From contig OZ024787.1 of the NCBI GenBank assembly GCA_964017065.1, positions 12,477,734 to 12,541,733 of the forward strand: a stretch of DNA of 64,000 nucleotides. Reading direction: 5' to 3'. This document shows, piece after piece, positions 24,353 through 35,081 of this stretch. The DNA comes from Haliclona indistincta (taxonomy: Eukaryota > Porifera > Demospongiae > Haplosclerida > Chalinidae). Within the stretch, counting starts at the first letter, position 1. Every line of letters begins with the position of its first letter. A program made the translations under genes and the position numbers. Below the pieces are notes generated by a model. That model worked only from the letters and a program-made list of their open reading frames with translations, was not told the DNA's origin and searched no databases.

Positions 24353-25904
24353 CTATAATTATGTTATTGTGATGCTTAATGTATTGATTATGTCAACAGC
24401 ATTACTAGGAAACAACTATATGTTACATGTCTAGAACAAGTATTTGATGTGCTGACAACACATAATAATGAGATGTAAGCATTGGCGTGGAGCAAGGTAC
24501 AACAGTGTTAACATCAACAAGTTGTATAATCTGTCATGATAACATATGAGTCAAGACACCCAGCAATATTGTTAGCTCCTTGCTCTCCTTGGGTCAGTGA
24601 CAGATCAATACAGTGGTTTAGTGAGAGTCGGTATAAAATCTTTACTCTAGACTTCAATTGACTGGATTCAAAAATGTACTGACATTAGCACAATGAAGAA
24701 TAACGTACTTATAACGGCTAGCATAGTTATTGTTACATTTTGGTGTGACCTAGCTACTGCAGCAGCATACTGGATAGTAAAAAGGAGTTGAATGTACTTG
24801 ATTAGCTGAGGTACTTGATTAGCTAACTTTTAGGCAATTAGTTCGGGGTATGAACTCCTTGCAATTCTACATTCGCCTCTGCTTGTGCTGTATCAACTGG
24901 TTGTCCTATATCATGTATCGACTACCCTCCATAGAAGACACTTTCTGCAGAAGTAAGACAAATGTTTTGGTTACTCAATTCACATTTATACTTTCATATA
25001 AAATTGTTACTACATGTAAACTATATTAAATATTGTCATAATTAAGTATAATCTCTCCATTTTTATTCTTGAGCATTTTATTCTTGAGCAGATTTTATTC
25101 TTGAGCATTAGTGTTGGCTTGTTAAACAGATTTTTAAGCTACCAGTTTATTTCTAGCTCCAGTGAAGCGAACTACACTATTGATCGGTAGCAAAAACTTG
25201 GCTCCATAAAATGCTTGCTGCCCCAGCCAGCATTGGCTATTTAGCCTATTTCTAATGTATTTTTAGTTTGTCTGCCTCAACACTTACTGAAATAGGCTGG
25301 TATCATCTTTGTAGGTTTGTTTTTATTGCTGCAACAAGGTCCTGAGTCCTGTCCACAGTGTAATTGCATTGGCAAACGACCGTTGATCTCGAGCATACGT
25401 CATTAATTGACACGCCCACATATTGCGCGTGGGAGTAGATGCTTTTTTAGCTTGCTGGGACTTTCTGAGCTAGCTTGCTAAAACTTTATTACATTGTCTA
25501 TGCACTAGCATCTATTGAAAATGCAATAAAATGGAACATGAAAAATCAATTCAGTTACCCTTTAATAGTTCACACATGCACGTACTCTCAGAGTCACTCA
25601 GACTGGCTCTGTTTGTGTAATAATGGTGACTAGGTATGTTCTTCCTGAGAAGAAAGACTTGCTGCACTAGCCTCAAAACATCCAGTAACAGAATCCAAAA
25701 TCAAGATTTTAAAATGCGAGACACAGCATCACTGCATGTTTCTCTCTACTCAAATAATTATTTTCACAGGGTCAGCAAGCTAGCTAGGTCGATCACTACA
25801 AGCAGATGCCTTCTGGCTGAATCCATTTTGGAGCATGATTTGCAATTATTTTTGATCAAAACACATTGACAGAAAGTAGAAAATCCTTGTCAAACATTAT
25901 TATT
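24353..25904 (+). repeat. GPCR 3' flank, duplicated elsewhere in the window
   Basis: Non-coding. Three stretches recur in the same order further on: 24520-24575 at 32507-32562, 24700-25035 at 34455-34800, and 25555-25890 at 37185-37520. The second set is pulled apart by transposons. The first 270 bp also match 21110-21560. Confidence 0.75.
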
Positions 25905-25986
25905 ACAAGAAATTAAAAAGATTTCTATCGAAATCAAAAGGATGTTATTGTAGTGATGAAGAAATCTACCACTGGTTCACAATGTA

Positions 25987-28103
25987 CAGTCGGATCGCCA
26001 ATGGTAAGATCACGTGAATTTATTTGCACTATGACGTCACTTCCGCAGTAGAAAGCGGGCTAAAAACGACTACCTGGTGAGTGTAGAAAAACTCTCTCTG
26101 GCCGAGATTTGAAGAGGCAAAGCACGCAGCTATCTATCAAATCCAAGTGCCAATGGTCTCTAGTGTTAGTAAATAGACCAAGAGAAGGTTATCCGTGCAA
26201 GACTGGTATACTAGAGTACGTCAACCGTCGTGTTGTCTCTACATCGTCCAGTGTCAATTCCCAAAGTATTCACAACCATCTCGCGTGGGAAGTGTGGGAC
26301 AAGCTGTTATTGGAATATGTGGTAGGTGCATGTGTGACAGTTTAGTACAGCAAATATAATTCTGGTATCTTTATCCCAAAATGATATTCGGACGCATTTT
26401 GTATGCAATATTGACTTAATAATTATGTTGTTGTTATTGTGTGTGTTATACATGAACAAAATTAATGTAAATTCATTATGCACTACTAATCTCTGTCTTC
26501 CTGGCTATCTTCTTCAGAATCTTCATCATATCCAACACTGTTCTCAAGTTCTTTTGTCCCAAATATCCATTCCATTAGTTCTTCAATTTCGTCATCTGAT
26601 CTGCTCTCTCCTCCAGCGCAATTTCTCTAGTTGTGTTAAATCATGAGTTTGACTTTGCGAAGGTAAATTACTACAGTTCTTACACTGGCAACCCTCAGAG
26701 CATTGAGACTTACAACCTCAGGTGAGTAGACTCACCCGATGTCTGATGGCTGCCTGGTTCTCTGGACTATACCAGACAATGCTTAGTAAAGTACTACTAC
26801 TAAGTAAAATAGCTTGCTTATTGAGAAGTAGCTTGCCAACTGTTAGGATTGTTTTTGTTACTGCCAAGCTAACAATCTCTTCATTGTTTGAACTTTGCTC
26901 AGCTGCATGGTTTCACTTTTAGAGCAATTTCATCTAGCAGTTCTCTTAGGTCACTGTCCATGCTTTTTGGTTTGGATACTTGAAGTATCACTAATTGTGA
27001 CTCATAGCAAGTCATACAAACTCGATCGTGTGGTTTTATCTGACTTTCAAAGCCAGTGTATTGCTCTAAGTACTCCTGTAAAATTTCAGGCTTTGGGCAT
27101 GGACGGTGTCCACTGTATCTCAACCATGTACCACAAGTGGTACACCTTCGCTGGCGATGCATCGCGAAAATGTGATAGTGATGCTGGCAAAGTGGTGTCG
27201 GTATGGGTATATTGCGTTCGTATGCTATACCTGTCTTTGCAAATGCACTTGCCATCTGATCTGTTGTGCCTAATGTGCCAGATACAAATGTAGTATCTGC
27301 ACAGTCGCGCACATAACATTTTTGTGGGTTGCTGTTTTTACTTGTTTTGATTCTTTCCCACCTAGGAGTGTGTGTCGAATTATTCAATACCTTTTTGATG
27401 TCATCTCTACACAGACAACATATCTGTGATCCAGGACTAACTATTTCTAGTACGTATGTACGAGCCTGGTCATCCTTCCATTGATCTGGTAGAGAAAAAT
27501 GAGTGTGGTGTCCACTGCACAGTGAACACTGTTGAAATTCCAATTACTGCTTTGTCCGTCTTTCCATTTACTGTAACTATTATATATATAATTGCTGAAT
27601 CATTTATGACATACCAGTTTTTAGTTCACCCAAGGAGAAAAAACGCTTACAGCATGGCAGTGCACCAGCTGCTGTATGAACGCATGTACTACATTAATAA
27701 TTGTACTATAAAGTGATATTATGCAAAGTCAAAAACACAAGACAACTTCAAATTTTGATTACAATGTACTTCAATGTATGCACTATCACTATGAAAGATT
27801 ACAGACAAAATCGATTATCCCAAAATACTTTTCGGACGAGTTTTGTACAGTCACCGCACTCGTCACCTCGGTCAATAAACGAAGGTCTGGCTTGGTTTTT
27901 GTTTGGAATTACAAGCTTTCACTACTTGAGTACAAAGAATATGCATCTGCCAAACTGTAGAGAAAAAAGAGAGCAGCAAATATTAAGCAAACTGGAAATA
28001 TAGGTATGTGAATATATAATGAGCTCATTCGGTTGCGCTGGTAATCTGTATCAAAACAAATCCCGCGTTGCAAATAAAATTGTAAGCATTGGCGATCCGA
28101 CTG
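25987..28103 (-). mobile_element. 2.1-kb TIR transposon inserted in a foldback element
   Basis: Ends are CAGTCGGATCGCCAATG at 25987-26003 and its exact inverse at 28087-28103. TGTA flanks both sides (25983-25986 and 28104-28107), and the intact foldback copies carry a single TGTA at that place. The minus strand carries a cysteine-rich protein (26899-27543) and, downstream, a short acidic coding tail ending near 26490 (RSDDEIEELMEWIF then an Asp/Glu-rich stretch). Superfamily unresolved. Confidence 0.8.
26899..27543 (-). CDS. Cysteine/histidine-rich transposon-encoded protein, partial
   Basis: About 214 codons are open on the minus strand. A stop directly precedes the first TTG codon and no ATG stands at the front, so the 5' end is probably a splice acceptor (…CAG at about 27520 or 27544). 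Paired cysteines recur: CSLC, CCLC, a C..C..C core, PTPLCQHHYH, CTTCGTWLR, VCMTCYES. They suggest several zinc-binding modules. The GFESQIKPHDRVCMTCYESQ block resembles uncharacterised proteins of sponge DNA transposons (memory only). It is the main gene of the 25987-28103 element. The likely role is DNA or end binding; no catalytic triad is visible. Further exons are missing or unrecognised. Confidence 0.55.
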   Translation of the reverse strand: MEFQQCSLCSGHHTHFSLPDQWKDDQARTYVLEIVSPGSQICCLCRDDIKKVLNNSTHTPRWERIKTSKNSNPQKCYVRDCADTTFVSGTLGTTDQMASAFAKTGIAYERNIPIPTPLCQHHYHIFAMHRQRRCTTCGTWLRYSGHRPCPKPEILQEYLEQYTGFESQIKPHDRVCMTCYESQLVILQVSKPKSMDSDLRELLDEIALKVKPCS

Positions 28104-28300
28104 TGTAAACCACTGAACAAGGAACAAGCATAGAATGGTAACACGATTGACTTGCTAACAGACCATAGATCCCTACATCAGTGGCTGCTGTGGCCAGACT
28201 ATAGCTAGTTAAGTTATTTACTGTTGACTGACACTTTGAATAGAATTCAGCTTGTGACAAAATATTGATCATATGTACAGCCACTGATGTAGGGATCTAT

Positions 28301-28562
28301 CAGGGGCGGCGGAACAGGCCCGGCACGTGCCGGACCAATAATTCTGGGCCACGATTATACAAAAGCACTTTCCTTACGTTGCCACGAGCTAAACTGTGGC
28401 CATAGTCACTCTACGAGTCAGAAGAAACTTGTTTCGTAGACAGAGACTCTCGTCGCACGCGACCAGAACATTGAACAAATTGCAAAAGGGAGGAGTCATA
28501 CGCAATAAATATGAATATTAATGAGCTGCCGGTCCAACGAAAATTTGCTTCCGCCGGGCCTG
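28301..28562. mobile_element. 262-bp hAT-like MITE, 5-bp target duplication
   Basis: Starts CAGGGGCGGCGGAA and ends with the inverse of CAGGCCCGGCGGAA. TCTAT flanks both sides (28296-28300 and 28563-28567); intact foldback copies have a single TCTAT. No coding frame. CAGG ends with 5-bp duplications fit the 5-bp hAT group. Confidence 0.75.
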
Positions 28563-28730
28563 TCTATGGTCTGTTAATTAGCAATTCAATCGTGTTACCA
28601 TTCTATGGTTGTTCCTTGTTGGTTTACATTGTGAACCAGTGGTAGATTTCTTCATCACTACATCCTTTTGATTTCGATAGAAATCTTTTTAATTTCTTGT
28701 TTGTGTCCTTTTTCTTTTTAGTGAAGTGCA

Positions 28731-30144
28731 GTTCAATATCATGCATGTACGGAGAAGTCTTTGTTTCCACCATTAGTTTAGTATTTCTGTTGTTGATGGC
28801 TTTTCTTAAACTTGTAGCTAAAATTGTTTAGCTGTACGTATCAGGTCTGCCTAGTCGCCTACGCATGCATGCAGTGCATACGAGCCCCGCCCACACTTGT
28901 TTGTAGACCTACACGGCGGTTATAATTATCTGGCAAGTGCAGAATGGCGATCCTACACGAGCTTACCGTTCTTCGAAGACTCCAGACAAATGCCGGGTGT
29001 GTGTTCTCCGTGATAGTGATCCACACGGCGCAGCAATACTTTAGCTGCTTGGTCACGTGCGCTACCCATTGCTTAGTCACGTGCGTATTGCGCAATCACA
29101 ATAATGGCGTCTAACACTAAGATGACAATGGATCACGATCGAGAAATCGCGGAACTTAGATCGCCGTTACGCTAAAAACAAAGCTCAAAAGGCACATGCC
29201 AGGAGAATTTCACGACTGTTCGTGGATGTTTTGGTCTCGGCACTGCTCGCGTAAAGGCGCTAGGCGAGTGGAAGAAAGCCGGAAAGAATGAACGAATTTC
29301 ACGAACCCTCGGCGTTTGAGCACCGTTGCAAACATTGTAGAGTTAGCTCCTTAGTTATGGTTTGCAGAAGGAGCTTTGCAGCTACAGCCAACCTGTTTGC
29401 TATTGAAACTGCACTGCTAACCAGAAGACAGCAAAGTGCTGACCGCAACCGAGACAAGGTGTGTCAAGTGGGCGTGACCGTGAACACTGAGTAGGTAGCC
29501 ATAGCTCTTGGCTTTGATACTGGCTTTTTCTTGAGATGTCTACGCACCCCCAGAGCTGTCCTGCTGTTTAGATGGAATCTACAAGTACCTAGGTAGTCAA
29601 CTATTGGCGCGTTTGTTGTCAGAGAAGTCTAAGATGGCCGTCAGGTCATGCAAGCTAGGTGAGCCAGCCATAACTCAAGAACGAAAGCACTTTAGCAAAA
29701 TCCACGAGTCACATTGCAAGCCATTGTCGTGCTAAGCCTGTTCATACCTTTACCGAGTTTCAGAAGTGAGCGATGGTCTCTGCAGCTCGATGGACAGAAC
29801 GAACGAACGAGTGAGTGAGTGAACGACAAACCAAGTACCGTAACCCTCGCGCATGCGCCGAGGGTTAACGAGGGTTAATGAAAGAAGAAGAAAGAAAGAA
29901 GAAAACGAAGATGACGAAACTCGATTTTCACCGTTTCCAGGTTCGTCACTTTGGTAACAATTTCGAGCAATCTCCTTGCTACTGTAAGATGGGGCAACGT
30001 CAGAGAGCAGATCTAAGTGTCTAAAGACGTATAAAATTCAACACCAGGCGAAATATCAGCGTTTGAACGCTAATACATTGTATGTTGCCGCCATCCTGTT
30101 TTCTCGTTCATCCCTACATAGGGAGGCACTACCGTGCCTCCCTA
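28731..30144 (+). mobile_element. Hairpin-ended repeat unit, copy 1
   Basis: Follows the foldback directly. It carries a conserved body with TCACGTGCG and AATAATGGCGTCTAAC, a GAAGAAA-rich stretch, GCCGCCAT near the end, and a terminal hairpin at 30119-30144 (stem GGGAGGCAC / GTGCCTCCC, loop TACC) followed by AAT. An extra piece at about 29285-29875, itself ending in a TAACCCTCG / CGAGGGTTA hairpin, interrupts it. No protein-coding capacity is seen. The hairpin followed by CTAA and then T is reminiscent of Helitron 3' ends. Confidence 0.6.
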
Positions 30145-30367
30145 ATGAGTGCATGGAGAGGTGATAAGACAAATCACTGTATGACGTTTTCGTAGAGATT
30201 TTTTCATCTGGTTAAACTGCATGTTACTAATAATTATCTCCAGGGAGTTGGAAAACCACTGCATCGGCATGATCAGGAGTAATTATGATAAGGGATCATA
30301 TTGAGATCAATAGAGTATTCTAATGTAAAGTTTATACTTACGCACTTAAGTGTTATACGTAGAATAA
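30145..30367. other. Spacer between repeat units
   Basis: No feature recognised. Confidence 0.5.
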
Positions 30368-30768
30368 CAAGAAATTAAAAAGATTTCTATCGAAATCAAA
30401 AGGATGTAGTGATGAAGAAATCTACCACTGGTTCACAATGTAAACCAGCAAGGAGCAAGCATAGAATGGTAACACTATTGACTTGCTAACAGACCATAGA
30501 TCCCTACATCAGTGGCTGCTGTGGCCAGACTATAGCTAGTTAAGCTATTTACTGTTGACTGACACTTTGAATAGAATTCAGCTTGTGACAAAATATTGAT
30601 CATATGTACAGCCACTGATGTAGGGATCTATGGTCTGTTAGCAAGTCAATCGATCGTGTTACCATTCTATGCTTGTTCTTTGTTGGTTTACATTGTGAAC
30701 CAGTGGTAGATTTCTTCATCACTACATCCTTTTGATTTCGATAGAAATCTTTTTAATTTCTTGTTTGT
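30368..30768. repeat. Foldback element copy 2, intact
   Basis: Arms from AACAAGAAATTAAAAAG to its inverse, about 190 bp each. The central part has ATCCCTACATCAGTGGCTG and its inverse around a loop of about 100 nt. It serves as the empty-site reference for insertions in copy 1. Confidence 0.85.
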
Positions 30769-31931
30769 GTCCTTTTTTCTTTTTAGTGAAGTGCAGTTCA
30801 ATATCATGCATGTACGGAGAAGTCTTTGTTTCCACCATTAGTTTAGTATTCCTGTACGTTTTTGATGACTTTTCTTAAATTTGTAGCTAAAATTGTTAAG
30901 CTGTACGTATCAGGTCTGCCTGGTCGCCTACGCATGCATGCAGTGCATACGAGCCCCGCCCACACTTGTTTGTAGACCTATACCAGGGGCGTAGGCAGGA
31001 TTTTTGAAAAGAGGGGGCAGATTAAATATGAATATATAATTGCCAACGGGGGGGGGGGGGGGCTATGTGTTAAGTGTTTACACGTGTGGTTAATTAGCCT
31101 GCACAAATAAGTGTTTACACGTGTGGTTTTCACACAACACTGATGACTCCAACCCAGATTTGGCAACACATAGCAACTGTTTCATATACTAAGGCTGCTA
31201 AATCAACATAGTCATTCATAATAACTAAATTCATCTACCAAGTCAGCAAAAAAGGGGGGGCAATTGCCCCCCTGGCCCCCCCCCTGCCTACGCGCCTGTA
31301 TACGGCGGTTATAATTATCTGGCAAGTGCAGAATGGCGATCCTACACGAGCTTACCGTTCTTCGAAGACTCCAGACAAATGCCGGGAGTGTGTTCTCCGT
31401 GATAGTGATCCACACGGCGCAGCGATACTTTAGCTGCTTGGTCACGTGCGCTACCCATTGCTTAGTCACGTGCGTATTGCGCAGTCACAATAATGGCGTC
31501 TAACACTAAGCTGACAATGGATCACGATCGAGAAATCGCGGAACTTAGATCACCGTTACGCTAAAAACAAAGCTCAAAAGGCACATGCCAGGAGAAGTTC
31601 ACGACTGTTCGTGGATGTTTTGGTCTCGGCACTGCTCACGTAAAGGCGCTAGGCGAGTGGAAGAAAGAAAGAAAGAAAGAAGAAAGAAGAAAACGAAGAT
31701 GACGAAACTCGATTTTCACCGTTTCCAGGTTCGTCACTTAGTAACAATTTCGAGCAATCTCCTTGCTGCTGTAAGATGGGGCAACGCCAGAGAGCAGATC
31801 TAAGTGTCTAAAGACGTATATAATTCAACACCAGGCGAAATATCAGCGTTTGAACGCTAATACATTGTATGTAGCCGCCATCTTGTTTTCTCGTTCATCC
31901 CTACATAGGGAGTCACTACCGTGCCTCCCTA
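30769..31931 (+). mobile_element. Hairpin-ended repeat unit, copy 2
   Basis: Same order as copy 1: splice-like TTTTTAG tract, GC-rich CCCCGCCCACACTTG, CACGTG boxes, GAAAGAAAGAAAG run, YY1-like GCCGCCATCTTG, terminal hairpin 31906-31931, then AAT. A 315-bp element is inserted at 30984-31298. Some short open frames here recur in the sister copies but change by frameshift, so they are not genes. Confidence 0.6.
30984..31298. mobile_element. 315-bp hAT-like MITE with G-tract
   Basis: Ends CAGGGGCGTAGGCAGG and its near-inverse. TATAC flanks both sides (30979-30983, 31299-31303). The sister unit around 40895 (minus strand) has the uninterrupted ACCTATACGG. Contains a run of about 14 G. Confidence 0.8.
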
Positions 31932-32261
31932 ATATGATTTTCTTCCTGGAGTTACATTTATGTAAATATATTTAAGTTTTATAGACAGGACAGCACCTAA
32001 TTACGAAGGAAGGTACCTAAGGTGTGTCAAGGCTTTCAGTATTATTTCTTTATCCACATGAACTAACTAAATGCTTCTACTGACTACAGCCAAAACACTT
32101 TCACTTGTGATGTGCACCATATTATAGTGGTTGTCGCCTAGTTTCTCTAGATGCTAATAAGCTTAGAAAAGTTCAGGTCAGCAAGCTGCATTAACTCTTC
32201 TTGTTTGCACTATAGAAGTAATATCAATTCACGTAGTTAACTTATACTGATTCCTAAGTGA

Positions 32262-32511
32262 TCCTATGCTGATGATACCGTACTTGCTATGTTGATGATA
32301 CTGTACTTGCTATGCTGATGATACTGTACTTGCTATGCTGATGATACTGTACTTGCTATGCTGATGATACTGTACTTGCTATACTGATGATACTGTGCTT
32401 GCTATGCTGATGATACTGTACTTGCTATGTTGATGATACTGTACTTGCTATGCTGATGATACTGTACTTGCTATGTTGATGATACTGTGCTTGCTATGCT
32501 GTTGATACTGT
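32262..32511 (+). repeat. Tandem repeat, 23 bp x about 11
   Basis: Units of TGCTATGCTGATGATACTG followed by TACT, with few point changes (CTG/TTG, TAC/TGC). It ends exactly where GPCR-flank-like sequence (TTGTATAATCTGTCATGATA) begins. Non-coding. Confidence 0.9.
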
Positions 32512-32599
32512 TGTATAATCTGTCATGATAACGTATGACAGCCAGCAATATTAATTTTTATTTTTATTAAAAATGGATTGACATTAACACAAACATATT

Positions 32600-33189
32600 A
32601 CAAGTAAAGTAAAAAATTTTTAATAAAAAACTGAAAAGTGTAGGGATGACTCTTAAAAAAGGAAAGGAACAAGATGGGATGATGCTTGCAAATGTAAAGG
32701 AACAAGATGGAATAATGCTTGCAAATGTAAAAGTCCCAAGTATCCCTACATCAGCGGCTTGCTGCGACGACGTGCTACTGACAAATGCGGAATCCTGTTC
32801 CTATACCTTTTATAACCGTCAAATACTTCATCGGACTGCGTCCTCCAAACACAGCTACCTGCAGCTTATTTAAAACTGTCAACTACTTCATCGGACTACG
32901 TCCTCCTAAACACAGATACCTCTAGTTATATACAACCGTCAATTACTTCATCGGACTGCGTCCTCCAAACACAGATACCTCTAGTTATTTACAACCGTCA
33001 ATTACTCCATCGGACTGCGTCCTCCTTCAAGCCGCTGATGTAGGGATACTTGGGACTTTTACATTTGCAAGCATTATTCCATCTTGTTCCTTTACATTTG
33101 CAAGCATCATCCCATCTTGTTCCTTTCCTTTTTTAAGAGTCATCCCTACACTTTTCAGTTTTTTATTAAAAATTTTTTACTTTACTTGT
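32600..33189. repeat. 590-bp foldback with repeat-filled loop
   Basis: Arms of 162 bp (32600-32761 and 33028-33189) start ACAAGTAAAGTAAAAAATTT and end CATCAGCGGCTTG. The 266-bp loop has four 60-bp units around ACTTCATCGGACTGCGTCCT. No coding function is seen. It interrupts the duplicated GPCR flank. Confidence 0.85.
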
Positions 33190-34456
33190 TCCTGTTACTT
33201 TTTTGATCACTATCAGTTTGAACTTATTAATTGTATTCTATGTTAGATGTTATTTCATTTTTACAAATCTGTGAGCAGTATATAGATACTAGTCTAGCAG
33301 AGATGTGAACGTGCACAGCCTCTTGAGAGTAAGGAGTGTGGTTTAAATGTTTAATATTACCAATCACAAGAATAATCATTCATTGAAAGGTTTAAAATAG
33401 TTAAAGAGGTTGAGGACGCAGACAGCATAATGTCAAGTCCAGGTATGATTTGACAACATGATACTTGTTAGTATTGTAATGGATGAAGAAGAGACTAGCA
33501 CTAGTACTGACAAATTCAATGATGCTGCGAGCCTAAATAGTAGGAGCACGCCTAGTAGAATCTTGTTGATGTCAATATCACACTCACAGAGGCTTCTAGT
33601 CCTTTGAAACTTACGCTGCGTGGTGTAGGAACCTTACTGTGCGTAGAATCTTGCTGCCGGTAAGCTGGCTAGAATACTCAAGTTGTTCACGTTTGTGTAA
33701 GTCAGCTTTAACCCACCATCTGAAGCGTTAACGAACAGATCAGTGTTATTTAGGGTATAGTACTGGTTTAGACACATTTTCATACCTCTGGCTTGCGCGC
33801 TGAAGCGTCCAGAGCAGAGACAAAACGCAGTAGCGAGATAGCTGCAAAACCGATGTGGGCGGAGTTAACGATAAGAAGCGACAAGAGGGTTAATTAATGA
33901 AGTCGCTAGTCCAAAACGGTCCAAAAACCATGTTTTTCAAGGATTACTCGCTTCTGGTAGTGTTTGATGCCTATCTAAGAAGTAAGTGCACTAACCCAGA
34001 TATATACACATGCGATGGTGCAGGTTTGGTAGTGATTCGTTCACTCATGACAGCGCTATGCTTGTCAAAGAAGAAGAAGAAGAAAGAAGATGAACAATTC
34101 GCGTGGGCGGCGATTTCAGTTTACCACTTTAGAAACGTCTGCCAGCTTCGCCAAAGGTATTTTCTTGCTCAGAACAATCGCCTGATCAATCCTAGATGTC
34201 TAGAATCTCGAGAAACGCTATAACAGCGAAGATCTGCAAATGCTCTCTGTCTTGATTTTCGTCGTCAAACAAGCAGTCCCGGCGACTTTCATAGACGTCC
34301 TACAAGCGCTTACACTTCAGAGTCACTTAGAGATAGTTAAAATGCAGTATAGATGTATACTAGTAGAGATATGTGCGAAAACTCATTTTCACACATGAGT
34401 AGCCGCCATCTTAATTCGAGGTCATCCCTACATATCATTGCCTATCGGCAATGATA
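33190..34456. mobile_element. Unclassified insertion ending in a variant terminal hairpin
   Basis: Its last 55 bp mirror the 3' end of the hairpin-ended units: GCCGCCATCTTAATTCG, ATCCCTACAT, then a perfect hairpin at 34433-34456 (stem TATCATTGCC / GGCAATGATA, loop TATC) and AAT. The rest shows no similarity to those units and no convincing gene. The left boundary is uncertain. Confidence 0.45.
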
Positions 34457-35081
34457 ATACTTAATGACTAGCACAATAATTATTGCTACATTTTGTTGTG
34501 ACCTAGCTACTGCAGCAGCACACTGCATGGTAAAAAGGAGTTGAATGTACTTGGTTAGCTGAGTTACTTGATTGGCTAACTTTTAGACCATATAAGTTTG
34601 GGGTGTGAACTTCTTGCAATTCTACATTCGCCTCTGCTTGTGGCTGTATCAACTGGTTATTCTATTATCCGGTATTGACTACCCTCCATAGAAGACACTT
34701 TCTACAGAAGCAAGACAAATGTTTTGTTTACTCAATTCAATGTTGCTGACATTTATACTTTCATGTAAAATTATTTTTACTGTATTATATTTTGTCATAA
34801 TTATGTAAACTCTCTCCATTAATTTTTTCTTGGTTGCCCTAGCTAGCTTGCCTTCAGTGTTATATACTTTCTATTATCAAGATTAATAGCTTTCTGTGTA
34901 CTGTAAAACTATTATGGATTGAATGAAGACTGCTAAGGTCAGGGAAGAGATCAAGTAGAAGTACAGAAGGTAAAAACAGAATTAAATACTTGATCCAGAG
35001 CAGCGGCACTCAACTCCCTCAGTATCAACATGCTGGCCATAGCCCATAACTATAAGCTATATAGATCATTAAGCTAAGGCT

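Larger units (their letters stand above)
25905..28730. mobile_element. Foldback element copy 1, split by two insertions
   Basis: The left arm (25905-25986) contains GATTTCTATCGAAATCAAAA. It breaks at CACAATGTA, resumes at 28104, and reaches the middle (ATCCCTACATCAGTGGCTG). It breaks again at 28300 and resumes at 28563 through the right arm (GGTAGATTTCTTCATC then TTTTGATTTCGATAGAAATC). Uninterrupted copies at 30368-30768 and 42428-42815 show the intact structure: about 190-bp arms, nearly perfect inverted repeats. No coding frame. Confidence 0.8.

Noticed and set aside
31585..31803. Repeated 70-90 codon frames in the hairpin-ended units (also near 43320, 40448, 56435)
   Set aside because: Sister copies shift frame and differ by indels in the GAAGAAA tract; non-coding repeat.
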